A DNA stretch of 64,000 nucleotides from Cladocopium goreaui (Eukaryota > Sar > Dinophyceae > Suessiales > Symbiodiniaceae): positions 124,001-188,000 of the forward strand of contig CAMXCT020001724.1 of assembly GCA_947184155.2 (NCBI GenBank), in the 5' to 3' direction. The position numbers were made by a program, and so were the translations under genes. The notes under the pieces were generated by a model. It searched no databases. It was not told where the DNA came from and saw nothing but the letters and a program-made list of their open reading frames with translations. This document shows, piece by piece, positions 51,361-60,909 of the stretch. Position 1 is the stretch's first letter. The number at the start of each line of letters is the position of its first letter.

Positions 51361-51437
51361 ACGTAGGCAGGGAACTGGGACACAAGTGCTTCGCTCCCTT
51401 CTCTGAGTAAGCATGCCGCCCGAAAACATGGAAAACA
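51361..51437 (+). other. LINE 3' UTR with GAAAACATG tail
   Basis: 77 bases after the ORF2 TAG. They end GAAAACATGGAAAACA at the insertion boundary: two copies of a 9-mer, no poly(A). Such tandem-repeat tails occur in I-like LINEs and may guide reverse transcriptase. Confidence 0.75.
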
Positions 51438-51452
51438 TGGTGGTTTGGAACA
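51438..51452. repeat. LINE target-site duplication, right copy
   Basis: TGGTGGTTTGGAACA, identical to 41897-41911. Confidence 0.95.
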
Positions 51453-51506
51453 TGATTTTTATTTTAAACCCCGAAAGAATCCCGAGAATCCCCCAGTGCC
51501 AGGTAC

Positions 51507-51557
51507 CGCGTCGTTGATCTTAGACTCCCGGAAGATCATGCGGATGAAGCCTGCGGC
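51507..51557 (-). CDS. AAA+ ATPase exon: REAK-type helix before Walker B
   Basis: Acceptor CACCAG then GCC; GT donor (GACGCG|GTACCT). Exactly 17 codons, AAGFIRMIFRESKINDA, phase 0-0. Joins directly to VLFFDE of the Walker B exon across the LINE-bearing intron. Confidence 0.95.
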
Positions 51558-51974
51558 CTGGTGCACACTAGATTACTAGATCGCAGCTGCAGTCAATAGT
51601 ACACACACATCCCATACATATACATATAATATATATATACATACATATATAATCATATATATATTTATACAATTTTATACAGATATTGATCTATTTACTT
51701 ATTATTTCATATTATTTCTTTATATATATTTATGTTTATTTATCATTGAATCGTATATTATATATTGAATACCTTATTTCACTAAGTTCAAGATATGACA
51801 AACGTACAATAATAAACATAGAAGATCATAGAAGTATCTTGGTGAAAATATAAAAGTTCAGTGATTTGTGATATTTGATGGCAAACATGAGTACGTGCGC
51901 ATTGTGCTTGCGATACTGGCCACCAAAGGCCAACCTTTCTGCAACCCTGCCATTCACAGCAGCGAGGGGCACGC

Positions 51975-52034
51975 CTGCTCCCCGCCGAGGGAAGGGAAGT
52001 TGATCAGCAGCAACTTTTTCCCCAAGAGGTTTGC
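51975..52034 (-). CDS. AAA+ ATPase exon after Walker A
   Basis: 20 codons, ANLLGKKLLLINFPSLGGEQ, acceptor GCAAG then GCA, GC donor (CAG|GCGTGC). Phase 0-0 with both neighbours. Confidence 0.9.
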
Positions 52035-52228
52035 CTTGCATGGCCCAGATCAGAAGCAAGTCTTATGGTTCTTATGTGGAAAGAGTGATAATACACCCAA
52101 AATGGGACAACCACCAAACCCTGAGTGATGGACCATGATGAACCGATCATCTTTTTCATTAAGCTATGATGGTTTGTTCTTGTGCTCCAGCCAGCTTTCA
52201 CAAGATACGACCCCTTGCGCCGAGATGC

Positions 52229-52260
52229 AATGGCATTGGCTGTCATGGTCTTCCCCGTGC
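52229..52260 (-). CDS. AAA+ ATPase exon: Walker A, second half
   Basis: Acceptor TGCCAG then GC, completing Gly. Frame TGKTMTANAI; the lysine and threonine of the P-loop are here. GC donor (ATT|GCATCT). Only 32 nt. Confidence 0.95.
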
Positions 52261-52344
52261 CTGGCAAGTAAAGTGGGAGTGAATCGTTTTCCCGCAAATC
52301 ATGGATGGCGAACCAAGAGAGAAGCTTCAATCTGCAGGCCCCAC

Positions 52345-52432
52345 CAGAGTCTCCGTAGAAAAGCATCACCAGACCGCTGGAGGAAATGGTTTCATCCAAC
52401 TTGAACTGATGTTTGCTCTTCCTTGCGTGAAA
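52345..52432 (-). CDS. AAA+ ATPase exon: Walker A, first half
   Basis: Acceptor GCTGCAG and GT donor (TCTG|GTGGGG). Frame FHARKSKHQFKLDETISSSG then LVMLFYGDSG, so the P-loop GDSGTGKT is split by the intron. Confidence 0.9.
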
Positions 52433-52489
52433 CTGCAGCATCCAGCAGTCAGGAAACATGAGCCGACATAGTTAATGAATCTTAATGAC

Positions 52490-52536
52490 ATAGTCCAAGT
52501 TGACACTTTTGCCAAAAGACCATTTGTGTGCACTGA
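52490..52536 (-). CDS. AAA+ ATPase short exon
   Basis: Frame SAHKWSFGKSVNLDY between acceptor CAAAG and GT donor (CTAT|GTCATT). Fits the segment before Walker A in this family. The exact acceptor is uncertain, because the phase with the upstream exon works only with alternative sites. Confidence 0.55.
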
Positions 52537-52627
52537 CTTTGGAACCCAAGACATGTTACGAAACACACCCAAACCAGTAAAGGCCACGGGCGGCCATGGC
52601 ATCAATCGTACCCTATAGCATTCACAC

Positions 52628-52799
52628 CTGTGAGATATAGCCACCACATGCCACCACTACATCTTCTGAGTCTCCCAGCTTTCCAAGTCTTGCCACTGGG
52701 ATATGCAATCCAAGGCTCTTGAACAACGACAAACTCTGCACAGTTTTTGAGATCAAGATCTTGGTCTCTTCTGGTAGAACCACTGCCTCCATCTTGGTC
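52628..52799 (-). CDS. AAA+ ATPase exon with VVLPEETK
   Basis: Acceptor ACCCAG then GACC. Frame TKMEAVVLPEETKILISKTV then FKSLGLHIPVARLGKLGDSE. In phase with the upstream exon. Left edge at CAG|GTGTGA, or slightly further right. Confidence 0.8.
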
Positions 52800-53006
52800 C
52801 TGGGTCACGGGAGCTGCGGAGGCTGCTGGGCTTATCCCCCTGCACCAAGGCCGACAAGGGACTGTGGAAGATACAAATGACTTCCATCCTGGGCTGTGGT
52901 CAAATATATCTGGCCAATTCTGGTCATGTCATGCGCAATGAAGCTCAAAGAGACATAAAAAGACTGTTCTCGGATGCAAATGAAAAGTAGTGGCCCCACC
53001 GGCGAC

Positions 53007-53102
53007 CGCTTTCGAGCTTCCACCAGCTGTTGCATTTCACTGTCCAAGCCAACAATGAAGTCCACCATCCGCCGGTCAATCTCCACCTCGGAGCCGTGTC
53101 CC
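53007..53102 (-). CDS. AAA+ ATPase N-terminal exon
   Basis: Acceptor TTTCAG then GGG; GT donor (AGCG|GTCGCC). Frame GHGSEVEIDRRMVDFIVGLD then SEMQQLVEARK. In phase on both sides. Confidence 0.8.
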
Positions 53103-53174
53103 CTGAAACCCCAAGGGGGAGCTAAGTCGAAATTCCGAAAACCGATCTCCAAGAATATAAAGAAATTAAAACAC

Positions 53175-53350
53175 TGCCCTGGAAGTGGCAATTCACCATA
53201 CTCAAATCCACTCGCATCTAGAACTATGCATTCGTATGCATTCAAACCCGTTTTCCCGACCCGTTTTGGGGGCTCCAAAATGAGCTGGTCCAGGCCACCA
53301 AGGGACAGGACAGGAGGCCAAATCTCCATGCACGCCTTTGGTGCTGACAT
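53175..53350 (-). CDS. AAA+ ATPase N-terminal exon (possible start)
   Basis: ATG at 53350 (MSAPKACMEIWPPVLSLGGL), or an internal exon from acceptor GTCAG at 53345. GT donor (GGGCA|GTGTTT) keeps phase with the next exon. More exons may lie upstream (53987-54803). Confidence 0.75.
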
Positions 53351-53424
53351 GGATGATATGATCTCTCACCAGCACCGCATCCTCACATGAAGTGAAGGCT
53401 CCATATGGTCATTATCAATCATTC

Positions 53425-53732
53425 CATATATATATATATATTTATATATATATTAATATATATATATATAATTATATATATATATTAGTGATCCGGCAAC
53501 AGGTTGGCACATAACTCAAACTTGGAGCTTTCCTGGCTGTTGCGATGCTGACACTACGTACATGTACCTCAAACACCCACCATGCCTATTCCAAAAACAG
53601 GTGGCCTTCCCCGTTCCCCAAATCCTTTAAAAAAAAAAGTCGGAAGACACACATACACGCACATGCATATATATATATATATATCTGTGTAATTGATTAT
53701 AATTGTAATATGTGTCTTTCTTTCTTTCTTTG

Positions 53733-53773
<41 letters not shown>

Positions 53774-53800
53774 CTCTTTCCGTCTTTCTTTATAGTGAGA
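53425..53800. repeat. TA tracts and (CTTT)n microsatellite
   Basis: TATATA runs at about 53428-53487 and 53667-53685, then about 18 TTTC units at 53714-53790. No exon. Confidence 0.9.
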
Positions 53801-53986
53801 AAGAGAGAGATATACAAATGTACACACACATATGTATATATGTATGTATATAATGTATGTAGTATATTTATATATAAATACATTTGTTTGTTTAGTTGTT
53901 TATTCATATATATATACATATACTATATACGTATATACGCCTTCCATTTCCAGCACAGCACCCCATCCCATTCCCCCCCCATTCAC

Positions 53987-54168
53987 TCCTTGTAGAAGGC
54001 CTTGCGGTTGGCAATCTGACTGGCCAGGTCCGGGGACAAAAAGACCAGCACTGTGGCCACATCCACCGGCTCTCCACGGCAGTGGTGGTACATGCTGGTG
54101 CCCCGGATCTGAAAGCGGTTCGGCAGCAGGATGAGACCCACCAGAAGGACCACCTGACACAGTCGCCA
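53987..54168 (-). CDS. Exon candidate upstream of the AAA+ gene
   Basis: An excellent acceptor tract (TCTTCCCCTTCTTCCCAG) and GT donor (AAGGA|GTGAAT). Frame WRLCQVVLLVGLILLPNRFQ then GEPVDVATVLVFLSPDL, with strong G/C at third positions. Either the N-terminal part of the AAA+ protein or a separate gene. Confidence 0.65.
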
Positions 54169-54518
54169 CTGGGAAGAAGGGGAAGATGGAAATGGACCCA
54201 TCGTTTTCTATGATTGTTCTGCAAAAGCACTTCCCACTTCAAGTGTTTAATTAGTCTCCCAAGCAGAATAGGGAGCTACACGGAAGATTATCTGCAATGA
54301 ACATCAATGAACTGGATGCAGGTGACACACTGACCGCCCAAGGCTGCTGTCAGGGTACCACTTCCTTCTCAAACTCGTTCATGTGCCTGGCAGCTGGAAG
54401 CTTTTCCGCGATTATCCCCGGTCGATTTGAGGAAATCGATTGGACGGCACGGTTTGTACCATGACAGCATTGGTGTGTTCGCACAATAAATCTGTCCCGC
54501 AAGCCGCAGGCCGGCAAC

Positions 54519-54561
54519 CATCCATGGTACCATCTGGACTTGAAAGCTGCAACAAATGCCC
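54519..54561 (-). CDS. Short exon candidate
   Basis: Acceptor TTTCAG then GGGC. Frame GHLLQLSSPDGTMD, entry phase 0 fits the exon at 54694. The donor (GATG|GTTGCC, or ATG|GATGGT) is unsettled. Confidence 0.45.
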
Positions 54562-54693
54562 CTGAAAGAGGGTCTATATGATATGTTGTCATGTCTTCTC
54601 ATGATACATGGATACATGGATTCAAACCTGATACTGTATTATGGTGAATTCATGTTGCTTTCATTTGCTTTCTGCCCTTGGGATGCCTGTTAC

Positions 54694-54803
54694 CCACAGC
54701 TGAATCGTTGGGTGCAGCGGAGTGCAGCGGGCCTGGATGATAAGATCCTTTCGAGTCTTGGAATCCATGCATTTGGAATCTGCTTCGTCAGGCGCATCCG
54801 CTC
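54694..54803 (-). CDS. Exon candidate
   Basis: Acceptor GGCGCAG then GAG; GT donor (CTGTGG|GTAACA). Frame ADAPDEADSKCMDSKTRKDL then IIQARCTPLHPTIQLW. Confidence 0.5.
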
Positions 54804-54989
54804 CTGCGCCACAGGGGCCGAAGGTGTCGCAGGGGAAGGACCAGGCCTTGTTTGTCTTACCCATGGGACAACAGAAGTGCACAGCTGAACTCCACTTTCA
54901 GTCTTCAACCTCGAGAAAAAATATACAGTAAAATGTGATTGCATCCCAAAAAAAAAACGGAGCAACTTCAATAGTGGTTTGTTGGGCTA

Positions 54990-55380
54990 CCTTACTTAAA
55001 CCCGTGTGTTGCTCCTAGGGGGGGTCCAACCCGTGAAATAGTAGCCTCCACTGGCTGTTTTCCAGACGGGCCTGACCCCCCCCATACCCCTTCTGAGCAT
55101 TTCTGAATGAATAAAATCTGGGGGCCCAAGTATAGCATTTGTAAACCAAACATTTATGCTAACACTCAACTTGGACAAGGGTACCCATACTTTGGAGCAT
55201 TTTGGACGTTCCGAAGTGGTGAAAGGTCAGGCCCCTCAAAATATGTTGGGCATGTTGTGAATATTTTGGACATACATTTTTTTATCTGTGAATCTTATGA
55301 AACCATGGACCTCCTGGATTTTAGCCATAGTTCTTTTTCCCCTGCATGCCACAGATAAGCTGGCCACTTTGAAAGGTTCT
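54990..55380. other. No gene recognised
   Basis: Unique sequence with C/G runs (GGGGGGTCC, CCCCCCC). No exon with both splice edges. Confidence 0.4.
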
Positions 55381-56420
55381 CAACAGAGATAAAGTTGACA
55401 AACATGTCACAACTAACTTCCCAAAAAAAACACTTTTTGCACACCTTTAATGCCAGTTGTTTTTAGAGGGATTCATCATTCACCTATCAAGGTTAGCGGA
55501 TACAGATGTTCTTTTCAGGTTTTCCCTCCAAGCTTCAAGAGCAAACAAAGATTGGACAAGGTGAGATGCTGGTTTCCAGGATTCGGTAGCCTTTTTTTGG
55601 AATAAATTTCAGTGGTTGTCCTTGATGTGCGGGTTCAAAAAACGGATTTCAGTGAGGAGACTTTGTTCTGGATTTGATTTTTTTACAAATATGATAACGG
55701 ACATAACGGATGATAACGGTAAACATGTCAGAACCGTCCCAAGTAAATAAACTTAGTGCAAGTTTTTTTGATGCTGATTTGCCGAGGGGTTGATATCTCA
55801 AGGTTGGGGACACAGGTTTTATTTCCTGCATTTCTAGCCTAGCACCCCGCTAAGTCGAAGCAGCTATCCGGGAGCTAAAGGTGGACCGGGTGAGACGTTA
55901 CCGTTGGTATCCAGGATTTGGTTGAGTGTTTTCTGGATCAAGTTCAATATTTGTCCTTGATTTGAAAGTTCAACAAAAAATAGATTTCAAGAGGAGATAA
56001 TATTGACAGGGTTTCCGATTCTGTGGTACGAAAGTTGATAAACATTTCCAAGAAATAAAATGTGCACCTTTGGTTGATGCCTGTTTTGCAGAGGGGTTCA
56101 TCTATCAAGGTTGGGGACATAGATTTTATTTCTTGGTTTTTCCTTCAAGATTGGCCCCGCTAGGTCGAAGCAGCTATGCGGGAACAGAAGAAACACAGGA
56201 TTTGGCAACCTTTTTGTTTGGGTCAAATTCAATATCTTGACCTGAAAGTTCAAAAACAATAAGGTTTCAGGGTGAGAACATATTTAACGATGAGTTTGAT
56301 AAACATGGCAGCAATGCTCAACAAAATAAACTTCATGCACCTTTGTTACAGTTTGATGCCAGTTTTTGCAGGGAATTTCATCAATCAAGGATGTTTTTTT
56401 CCTTCCTTTCCAATCAAAGG
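55380..56420. repeat. Old ~260-325-bp tandem repeat, four copies
   Basis: The anchor TTGA(T/C)AAACATGTC/GGCA recurs near 55395, 55720, 56036 and 56297. Each copy then shows ATAAACTT..TGCAC, a TTTTTGATGC(C/T) word, a CTATCAAGGTTGGGGACA word and AAGTTCAAAAA. The words CGCTAAGTCGAAGCAGCTAT and CGCTAGGTCGAAGCAGCTAT show the divergence. Confidence 0.8.
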
Positions 56421-56556
56421 TGCAGGTTGGACCTAAATTGAACGGGCTGACATCTGAAAATAAAATAGGTAACAAACCTCAAGTAGGATGAACATAAAAT
56501 TCAAAGAGCCCAACCTTCCAAAGATAAAATCAAGGTGCCTGACCTAAAATTGGAAT

Positions 56557-56653
56557 GAGACAAAATCCAAGGGCTGGACCCCCTTTGGGTCCTCTTTGGA
56601 AGCGAGTACCCTTGAGGGGACCTAGGGGGTCCAGCCCCTTGGAATTTATCTCA
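56557..56653. repeat. Foldback (imperfect ~28-bp arms)
   Basis: GAGACAAAATCCAAGGGCTG, continuing GACCCCCT, pairs with AGGGGGTCCAGCCCCTTGGA, continuing ATTTATCTC, with one bulge and a few mismatches. The ~38-nt centre contains a second small GGGTCC/GGACC pairing. Confidence 0.8.
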
Positions 56654-57306
56654 CACTTATGATCGGGATAAAATCTAGCATGTCTGCAGATAAAATCAAG
56701 GGACCTATCGTCAAATTTACTAAAAAACTAAAAAAAATAGCCATGCACCCCCGGGGCTGGAGCTCCTAGATCTCAGCTGGGAGCAAGCAACGGGTATCTT
56801 ACTTTGCAGCCAGATTCTTATGGGCATGGCTGAAAACCGATGTTCCACTACAAACTGTATGGTTTGCAACATTTTGCAGCACTACAAAATCAAGATTTAA
56901 CCAATGGTGTGGGTTTTCTTGTGTATACCACATCAGGAATGTAGTAAACGCAATGGTGAACGCATCCATTATGTTTGGTATGGTTCCCAATGCCCCCGAT
57001 TTCCGGGTCATTTCTTGTCAAAAAAATGTGGAATACCACACAAAACATATGGCGAATCATCATGTTCCTTGTTAATTGACGCCATAAAATGGATTATCCC
57101 AAATTATCCCTCATTTGGGGACCCAAATCCATGACTCATTAGTGAATGTTCTACTTTTCATGCTTGCTAATCACGATTCTCATGCATGTTCGCATATTTT
57201 CTCCATCAACATTGCCACTATCATGGGGAATATGCCGATGTACCAGCCATTTTCAGACACCACCCACATTTCTGATGACCTCCATCTTCCTGCTGAGCTG
57301 CTTTAC

Positions 57307-57335
57307 CTGGCCCTCCAGCTCTCGAGCCTCACCAT
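57307..57335 (-). CDS. Microexon candidate, coiled-coil-like
   Basis: Acceptor TGAAAG and a good GT donor (GGCCAG|GTAAAG). The frame may be GEARELEGQ. The phase with the exon at 57803 is not satisfied. Confidence 0.3.
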
Positions 57336-57802
57336 CTTTCAGGGTGAAGGGGAACAAAAAACCAGGAAACCCGTTAGTTTTTACATATAGTATATACATA
57401 GGTTTTTACATGCTATGAAAATTATGAAAGAATATCCTTTGGAGTATATTATAGTATATATAGTGTGTCCCTGGGATTTTTTTTCTATCAAAATTTGGAA
57501 CATGGGGATTGAAGTAACCAGGGAGAACTAGGGATAGAAGGTGGTGGCAGGTCAAGGCATGCTCGTTTTAGTTCAATGATCGCCATTGGTTAGAATGAAG
57601 TGAAACTATATAAGTAAGTAGTCTGACATCACGGATCATGACGGCGGCTTAATGCTACTTTCCCCCGGCCTCTTGATATTTTCTAGCATCAATATCACGG
57701 ATTCTTTTAAAAATCCACTGGTCACGCTATCAAACACCTGAAACCCCAACACAGCGCAAATACACTTTGGGCAAATTGTTCACAAAAATGAGCAGCTGCC
57801 AC

Positions 57803-57957
57803 CTGATATGGCTCAGGCCACCAATGAACTTCTTCAACCAGCAGCCGTGGAGATCGGCCCCTGGCATCCCCCGGGCCTGGCGGCGCTCACGACCAGCATC
57901 GTTGCGTGGCCGCGGCAGGAAGCTGCTGAGCCCGAAGTTGGTGTCTTGATAGCTCTC
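57803..57957 (-). CDS. Exon, gene F
   Basis: Acceptor CATTCCAG then GAG; GT donor (TATCAG|GTGGCA). 51 codons, ESYQDTNFGLSSFLPRPRND then GCWLKKFIGGLSHI. Entry phase 0 matches the exon at 58132. Function unknown. Confidence 0.75.
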
Positions 57958-58131
57958 CTGGAATGAAGGGCAGGGATGGGATGCCGTGAGTTCACCAAGG
58001 ATTTCTCTTGTTCTTTTGTTGACGATTTTTTGTGTTCCTAGAAGCTGAAGCTCTGGAAACAATGAAACATAATGAAACAGAAAGTTGGGGAAGATTCGAT
58101 ACTCATGTCATGTTCGCCCAGGAATGCTGAC

Positions 58132-58254
58132 CTCATTGTCTTCATCATCAATGGAGCTCTTCTTCTCTTCCAGCTTTTGTTTCACCTCTAAGGGCAGGTG
58201 TGTGGAGGATTTCACACCAGCTGGCACTGGTAGATACAAGTCATACAAACGGTG
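58132..58254 (-). CDS. Exon, gene F
   Basis: Acceptor TTTCCAG and GT donor (AATGAG|GTCAGC). Exactly 41 codons, HRLYDLYLPVPAGVKSSTHL then EVKQKLEEKKSSIDDEDNE, phase 0-0. Confidence 0.75.
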
Positions 58255-58409
58255 CTGGAAACTTCTCATGTCCAGTGTCCTTTAGGGACCACACCATTTC
58301 CATCTTGGTGTTGAATCTTGAAGCAAAACCTTTACTCAGTCGAAGGTCAACACCCCTCCCTTGAAGTTGCAGCAGTTCTGGCCTGATAAAGCCGACCTTT
58401 CCTGGAGAC

Positions 58410-58493
58410 AAGCTCGACAGCATCAACGAGGTATTCCAAGTCAGTCTTGTAGGGTGTCAGTTTCCCTTCATCAATCACTTCTGTCAGCTCCTC
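58410..58493 (-). CDS. Exon, gene F
   Basis: Acceptor GCGCAG then GAG. Frame EELTEVIDEGKLTPYKTDLE then YLVDAVEL. A GT donor at 58410 gives phase 0 to the next exon; the frame is open a little further left. Confidence 0.6.
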
Positions 58494-58595
58494 CTGCGCT
58501 GGTCATGGTGGCATGGCATTTAAACCAGTGTTGATGCCAAGATTGCTGTACCGCTACTATCAGCTACTGAGCTACTGGGTGCTTTCAGGTTCTGC

Positions 58596-58739
58596 CTGTT
58601 CGCTTTGATTTATAATGACTCTCCGGTTCGTGGCTTCAATATCTTCAATCCGTCCCGGCAAATAATATGAGTCACCTGGTGTGATCTTCCAAAATGTATC
58701 GGGATTGAACAGAAAACTAGCGTTCCAAACAACATCTGG
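58596..58739 (-). CDS. Exon, gene F
   Basis: Acceptor CTCACCAG. Frame PDVVWNASFLFNPDTFWKIT then YYLPGRIEDIEATNRRVIIN. Phase 0 on entry; a GC donor (ACAG|GCAGAA) keeps phase 0, while a GT donor 20 bases on does not. Confidence 0.65.
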
Positions 58740-58901
58740 CTGGTGAGTTCGCAAGAATATCATGTGTGAAGCATGCAAGGCACGAACAAAAAGCACAACC
58801 AGTGAATGATAGTTAATGATCCTTAAGGTCAACTGCCCCACGTTTTCCAGGCAAAAACTATCAAAAACTGTTGACATTTATCGCCAGCGCACTCGCCAGA
58901 C

Positions 58902-58983
58902 CTTGGCCTCTGCTCGTTGCTCATCCCGCCGACGCTCAGAGTTGATGATGTCAAACAGGTCCTCCATGGAATGAAGGAAAAAT
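58902..58983 (-). CDS. Exon, gene F
   Basis: Acceptor TCCTGCAG and GT donor (GCCAAG|GTCTGG). Frame FFLHSMEDLFDIINSERRRD then EQRAEAK. In phase with both neighbours. Confidence 0.7.
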
Positions 58984-59064
58984 CTGCAGGAAACCATTCT
59001 TTTTTTCGTCCCAACTATAGGGGTTTCTGTAAATTCTATGAAATTCTCGCATTATCCAACTAGC

Positions 59065-59162
59065 GAAAATTCAAGAAGGATGTTGACCATGTGACCCTTG
59101 AAATCCTTTTTGAAAGGCAATGCAACATAGTTCCAAAATGTTCCAAATGGAATGAAATATCC
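59065..59162 (-). CDS. Exon, gene F
   Basis: Acceptor AAAGAG then GGA; GC donor (TTTTC|GCTAG). Frame GYFIPFGTFWNYVALPFKKD then FKGHMVNILLEF. In phase with the next exon. Confidence 0.6.
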
Positions 59163-59683
59163 CTCTTTGACAGCTCTTGAACATTGGGTTTTGTATCAAG
59201 GCTGCTGTATGCTTGCACCTTGGCCGCTAGCCTTACCTGCGACAACCTTGAAGGCAATTATAATTAACGATAGTGACCACCCTGGGGATGAAAATGGACG
59301 AAACACGATGGCCACTTCCATGGTTGTTTCAGAAGGTGGTCCTTAAGTACCTATAGGACATCTATAGGACATCTATAGGACTATAGATACTATAGGACCT
59401 ATACCTTGCTATTCAAACATGCCACCGGTGGCCACCAGCCGGCTCCTCACACAAGTCCTCGGCCTGGCATTTCAGTTCATTGCGGTAGGTTTTTACTTGT
59501 TATTACTTTTCCATTTTTTCCGGTCTCCCCCCATTAAAATCACTGAGGTTTCTTGGCATATATGATGCCATTTATCCCATAAAGTCACAATGTGATTTTT
59601 AGCCAATGCCATTTTTTCCATCCCCAAGTCATCGAACCATTTTTGTAAAATTCAAACCATCCCAAATGTGTCATGGTAGGTGC

Positions 59684-59754
59684 CTCCGCCGCCGGCTCCG
59701 CCTTCGCGACTGCCACGGCTGCATCGGCGTCGGATGGCCTTTTTTTGGCAGCCG
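59684..59754 (-). CDS. Ala/Lys-rich exon candidate
   Basis: Acceptor AAACAG. Frame AAKKRPSDADAAVAVAKAEP then AAE, low complexity. The donor (GC) is tentative. Confidence 0.35.
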
Positions 59755-59925
59755 CTGTTTCAGGAGATGTGGAAAACATGAGGGTTGATGGTAGATGGAG
59801 AAAAAACATGTATCAACATATATGATGGTATTTGTATGTATTTGTTATACTATGTATGAATATATAAGGTCGCAAAAGGCATAGACTTTACGAACAGGTT
59901 GTGGCGTTTGACAGTGTGGAGTCAC

Positions 59926-59971
59926 CCAGTTCTGGCGAGTTGCTCCTCCAACTTTGCTTTTTTGGCAGTGC
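59926..59971 (-). CDS. Short exon candidate
   Basis: Acceptor GCTCAG then GC; GT donor (ACTGG|GTGACT). Frame TAKKAKLEEQLART. Confidence 0.5.
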
Positions 59972-60486
59972 CTGAGCAACCAGGAACCAGCTCCACCATA
60001 TCACAGAGAGAAATTCAGCGAAGCTTGTGGCCCCCGACAAGATACAAAAACATCATGAAGAAAGAATTGGGTCCCAAAACTATTTTCACACCATGCCAGC
60101 CCAAATTGGTCAAATCAACTCCAACTGCAAATGACGTCACTTAACCAAATCAAAAGATCAGCCCCTCATCTCATGATTCATGGAGCTTTGATAGCTGAGA
60201 GGCCATTCACGACGTCTTCAGGACTGGGGCGCTTCTCTTTACTGCTCTTCTCCTCTGCTTCTGCCTCTGGTTAGGTTGCTTCAAACTGGGAGGATGCTAT
60301 CTGCATCTAAGGACTTATCTATGCATGCGCATCTTTATTACGCAAGTTGTATATGTTGTATCTAATATACCTGAACAAGATCCATGTAACCCATGTCTTT
60401 GGATCATAATCTTGAAGAAAACTTCATGTCTGGAAACGCTTTAGACTCAAGGATTCCCGTTTCGGAATTTTGGAGGATGCCAGGCT

Positions 60487-60597
60487 TCACTTGGGACTCC
60501 CAGCCTCTTTGGCAGCCTCCTTGAGCGCTTCAGCCTCATCTCCACCTTCCTCACGCAAGACTTCGGCCAGTGCTCCGTCGTCCACTTTCAGACGCTC
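60487..60597 (-). CDS. Terminal exon of gene G
   Basis: Acceptor CTTCCAG then GAG. Frame ERLKVDDGALAEVLREEGGD then EAEALKEAAKEAGSPK, followed by TGA at 60487-60489. Acidic helix. Confidence 0.7.
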   Translation of the reverse strand, partial: ERLKVDDGALAEVLREEGGDEAEALKEAAKEAGSPK

Positions 60598-60814
60598 CTG
60601 GAAGGTTGCGCGTGGCGCAAGGGGGTGGTGAGATCATCTTCACCAACCCAATCCATGGCTGATCTTCAAAATATGACGTATATCATATCATTTAATACAT
60701 ATGCGCACACTGCACACTTTACATAAATACATAATAATGCGTATATATATATAATGTATTGTTTATTATTGATTTGACATCGGATGACCAATGGTTGACA
60801 CGTTGGGGTCTCAC

Positions 60815-60848
60815 ATGGACTGATTCCGTCAAGCCTTCTTCCACAAAA
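60815..60848 (-). CDS. Short exon candidate of gene G
   Basis: A strong acceptor (CTCTTTCCCTACAG) and a GT donor (CCAT|GTGAGA). 34 nt. With entry phase 0 it reads FCGRRLDGISP. Confidence 0.4.
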
Positions 60849-60909
60849 CTGTAGGGAAAGAGATCTAACGCCGGGTTTTGAAGGGAATGGTGTGCGGTGG
60901 CATACGTAC

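Larger units (their letters stand above)
41912..51437 (+). mobile_element. Full-length methyltransferase-bearing LINE (9,526 bp)
   Basis: Bounded by a perfect 15-bp target-site duplication. Layout: 77-nt 5' UTR, ORF1 (1465 codons), TGA with hairpin, ORF2 (1628 codons), 77-nt 3' region ending in GAAAACATG repeats rather than poly(A). Both ORFs are uninterrupted and all checked catalytic residues of endonuclease, RT and RNase H are present, which points to a recent insertion that may still be active. APE endonuclease plus RNase H places it near I/R1/Jockey-type clades. Dinoflagellate retrotransposons carrying C5 methyltransferases have been reported (Symbiodinium), and this element fits that class. 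It is antisense to the AAA+ gene that hosts it. Confidence 0.95.
40372..53350 (-). other. AAA+ ATPase gene span interrupted by a LINE
   Basis: Eleven exons (53350 to 40372, minus strand) rebuild one classical AAA domain: an N-terminal region with VVLPEETK, a Walker A split by an intron, Walker B (VLFFDECESIF), sensor 1 and arginine finger (ATNRPFDLDEAMHRRI) and a C-terminal helical domain (RYELSGGFIKN). Most junctions keep phase, and donors include GT, GC and GA. ATP hydrolysis driving remodelling of a substrate is the known family role; the substrate and compartment are unknown. The last ~100 bases of the domain and the C-terminus were not found; the copia element lies directly downstream. 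A 9.5-kb LINE sits in the intron between 51507 and 41245. Confidence 0.9.

Noticed and set aside
53711..53790. Poly-Phe/Ser and Lys/Glu frames over the CTTT microsatellite
   Set aside because: Simple repeat translation, no splice or start evidence.
56799..57134. Open frames on both strands near 56.9 kb
   Set aside because: Composition is not protein-like, no splice edges, and a weak inverted repeat (TGTGTATACCACAT / ATGTGGAATACCACACA) explains the similarity of the two strands.
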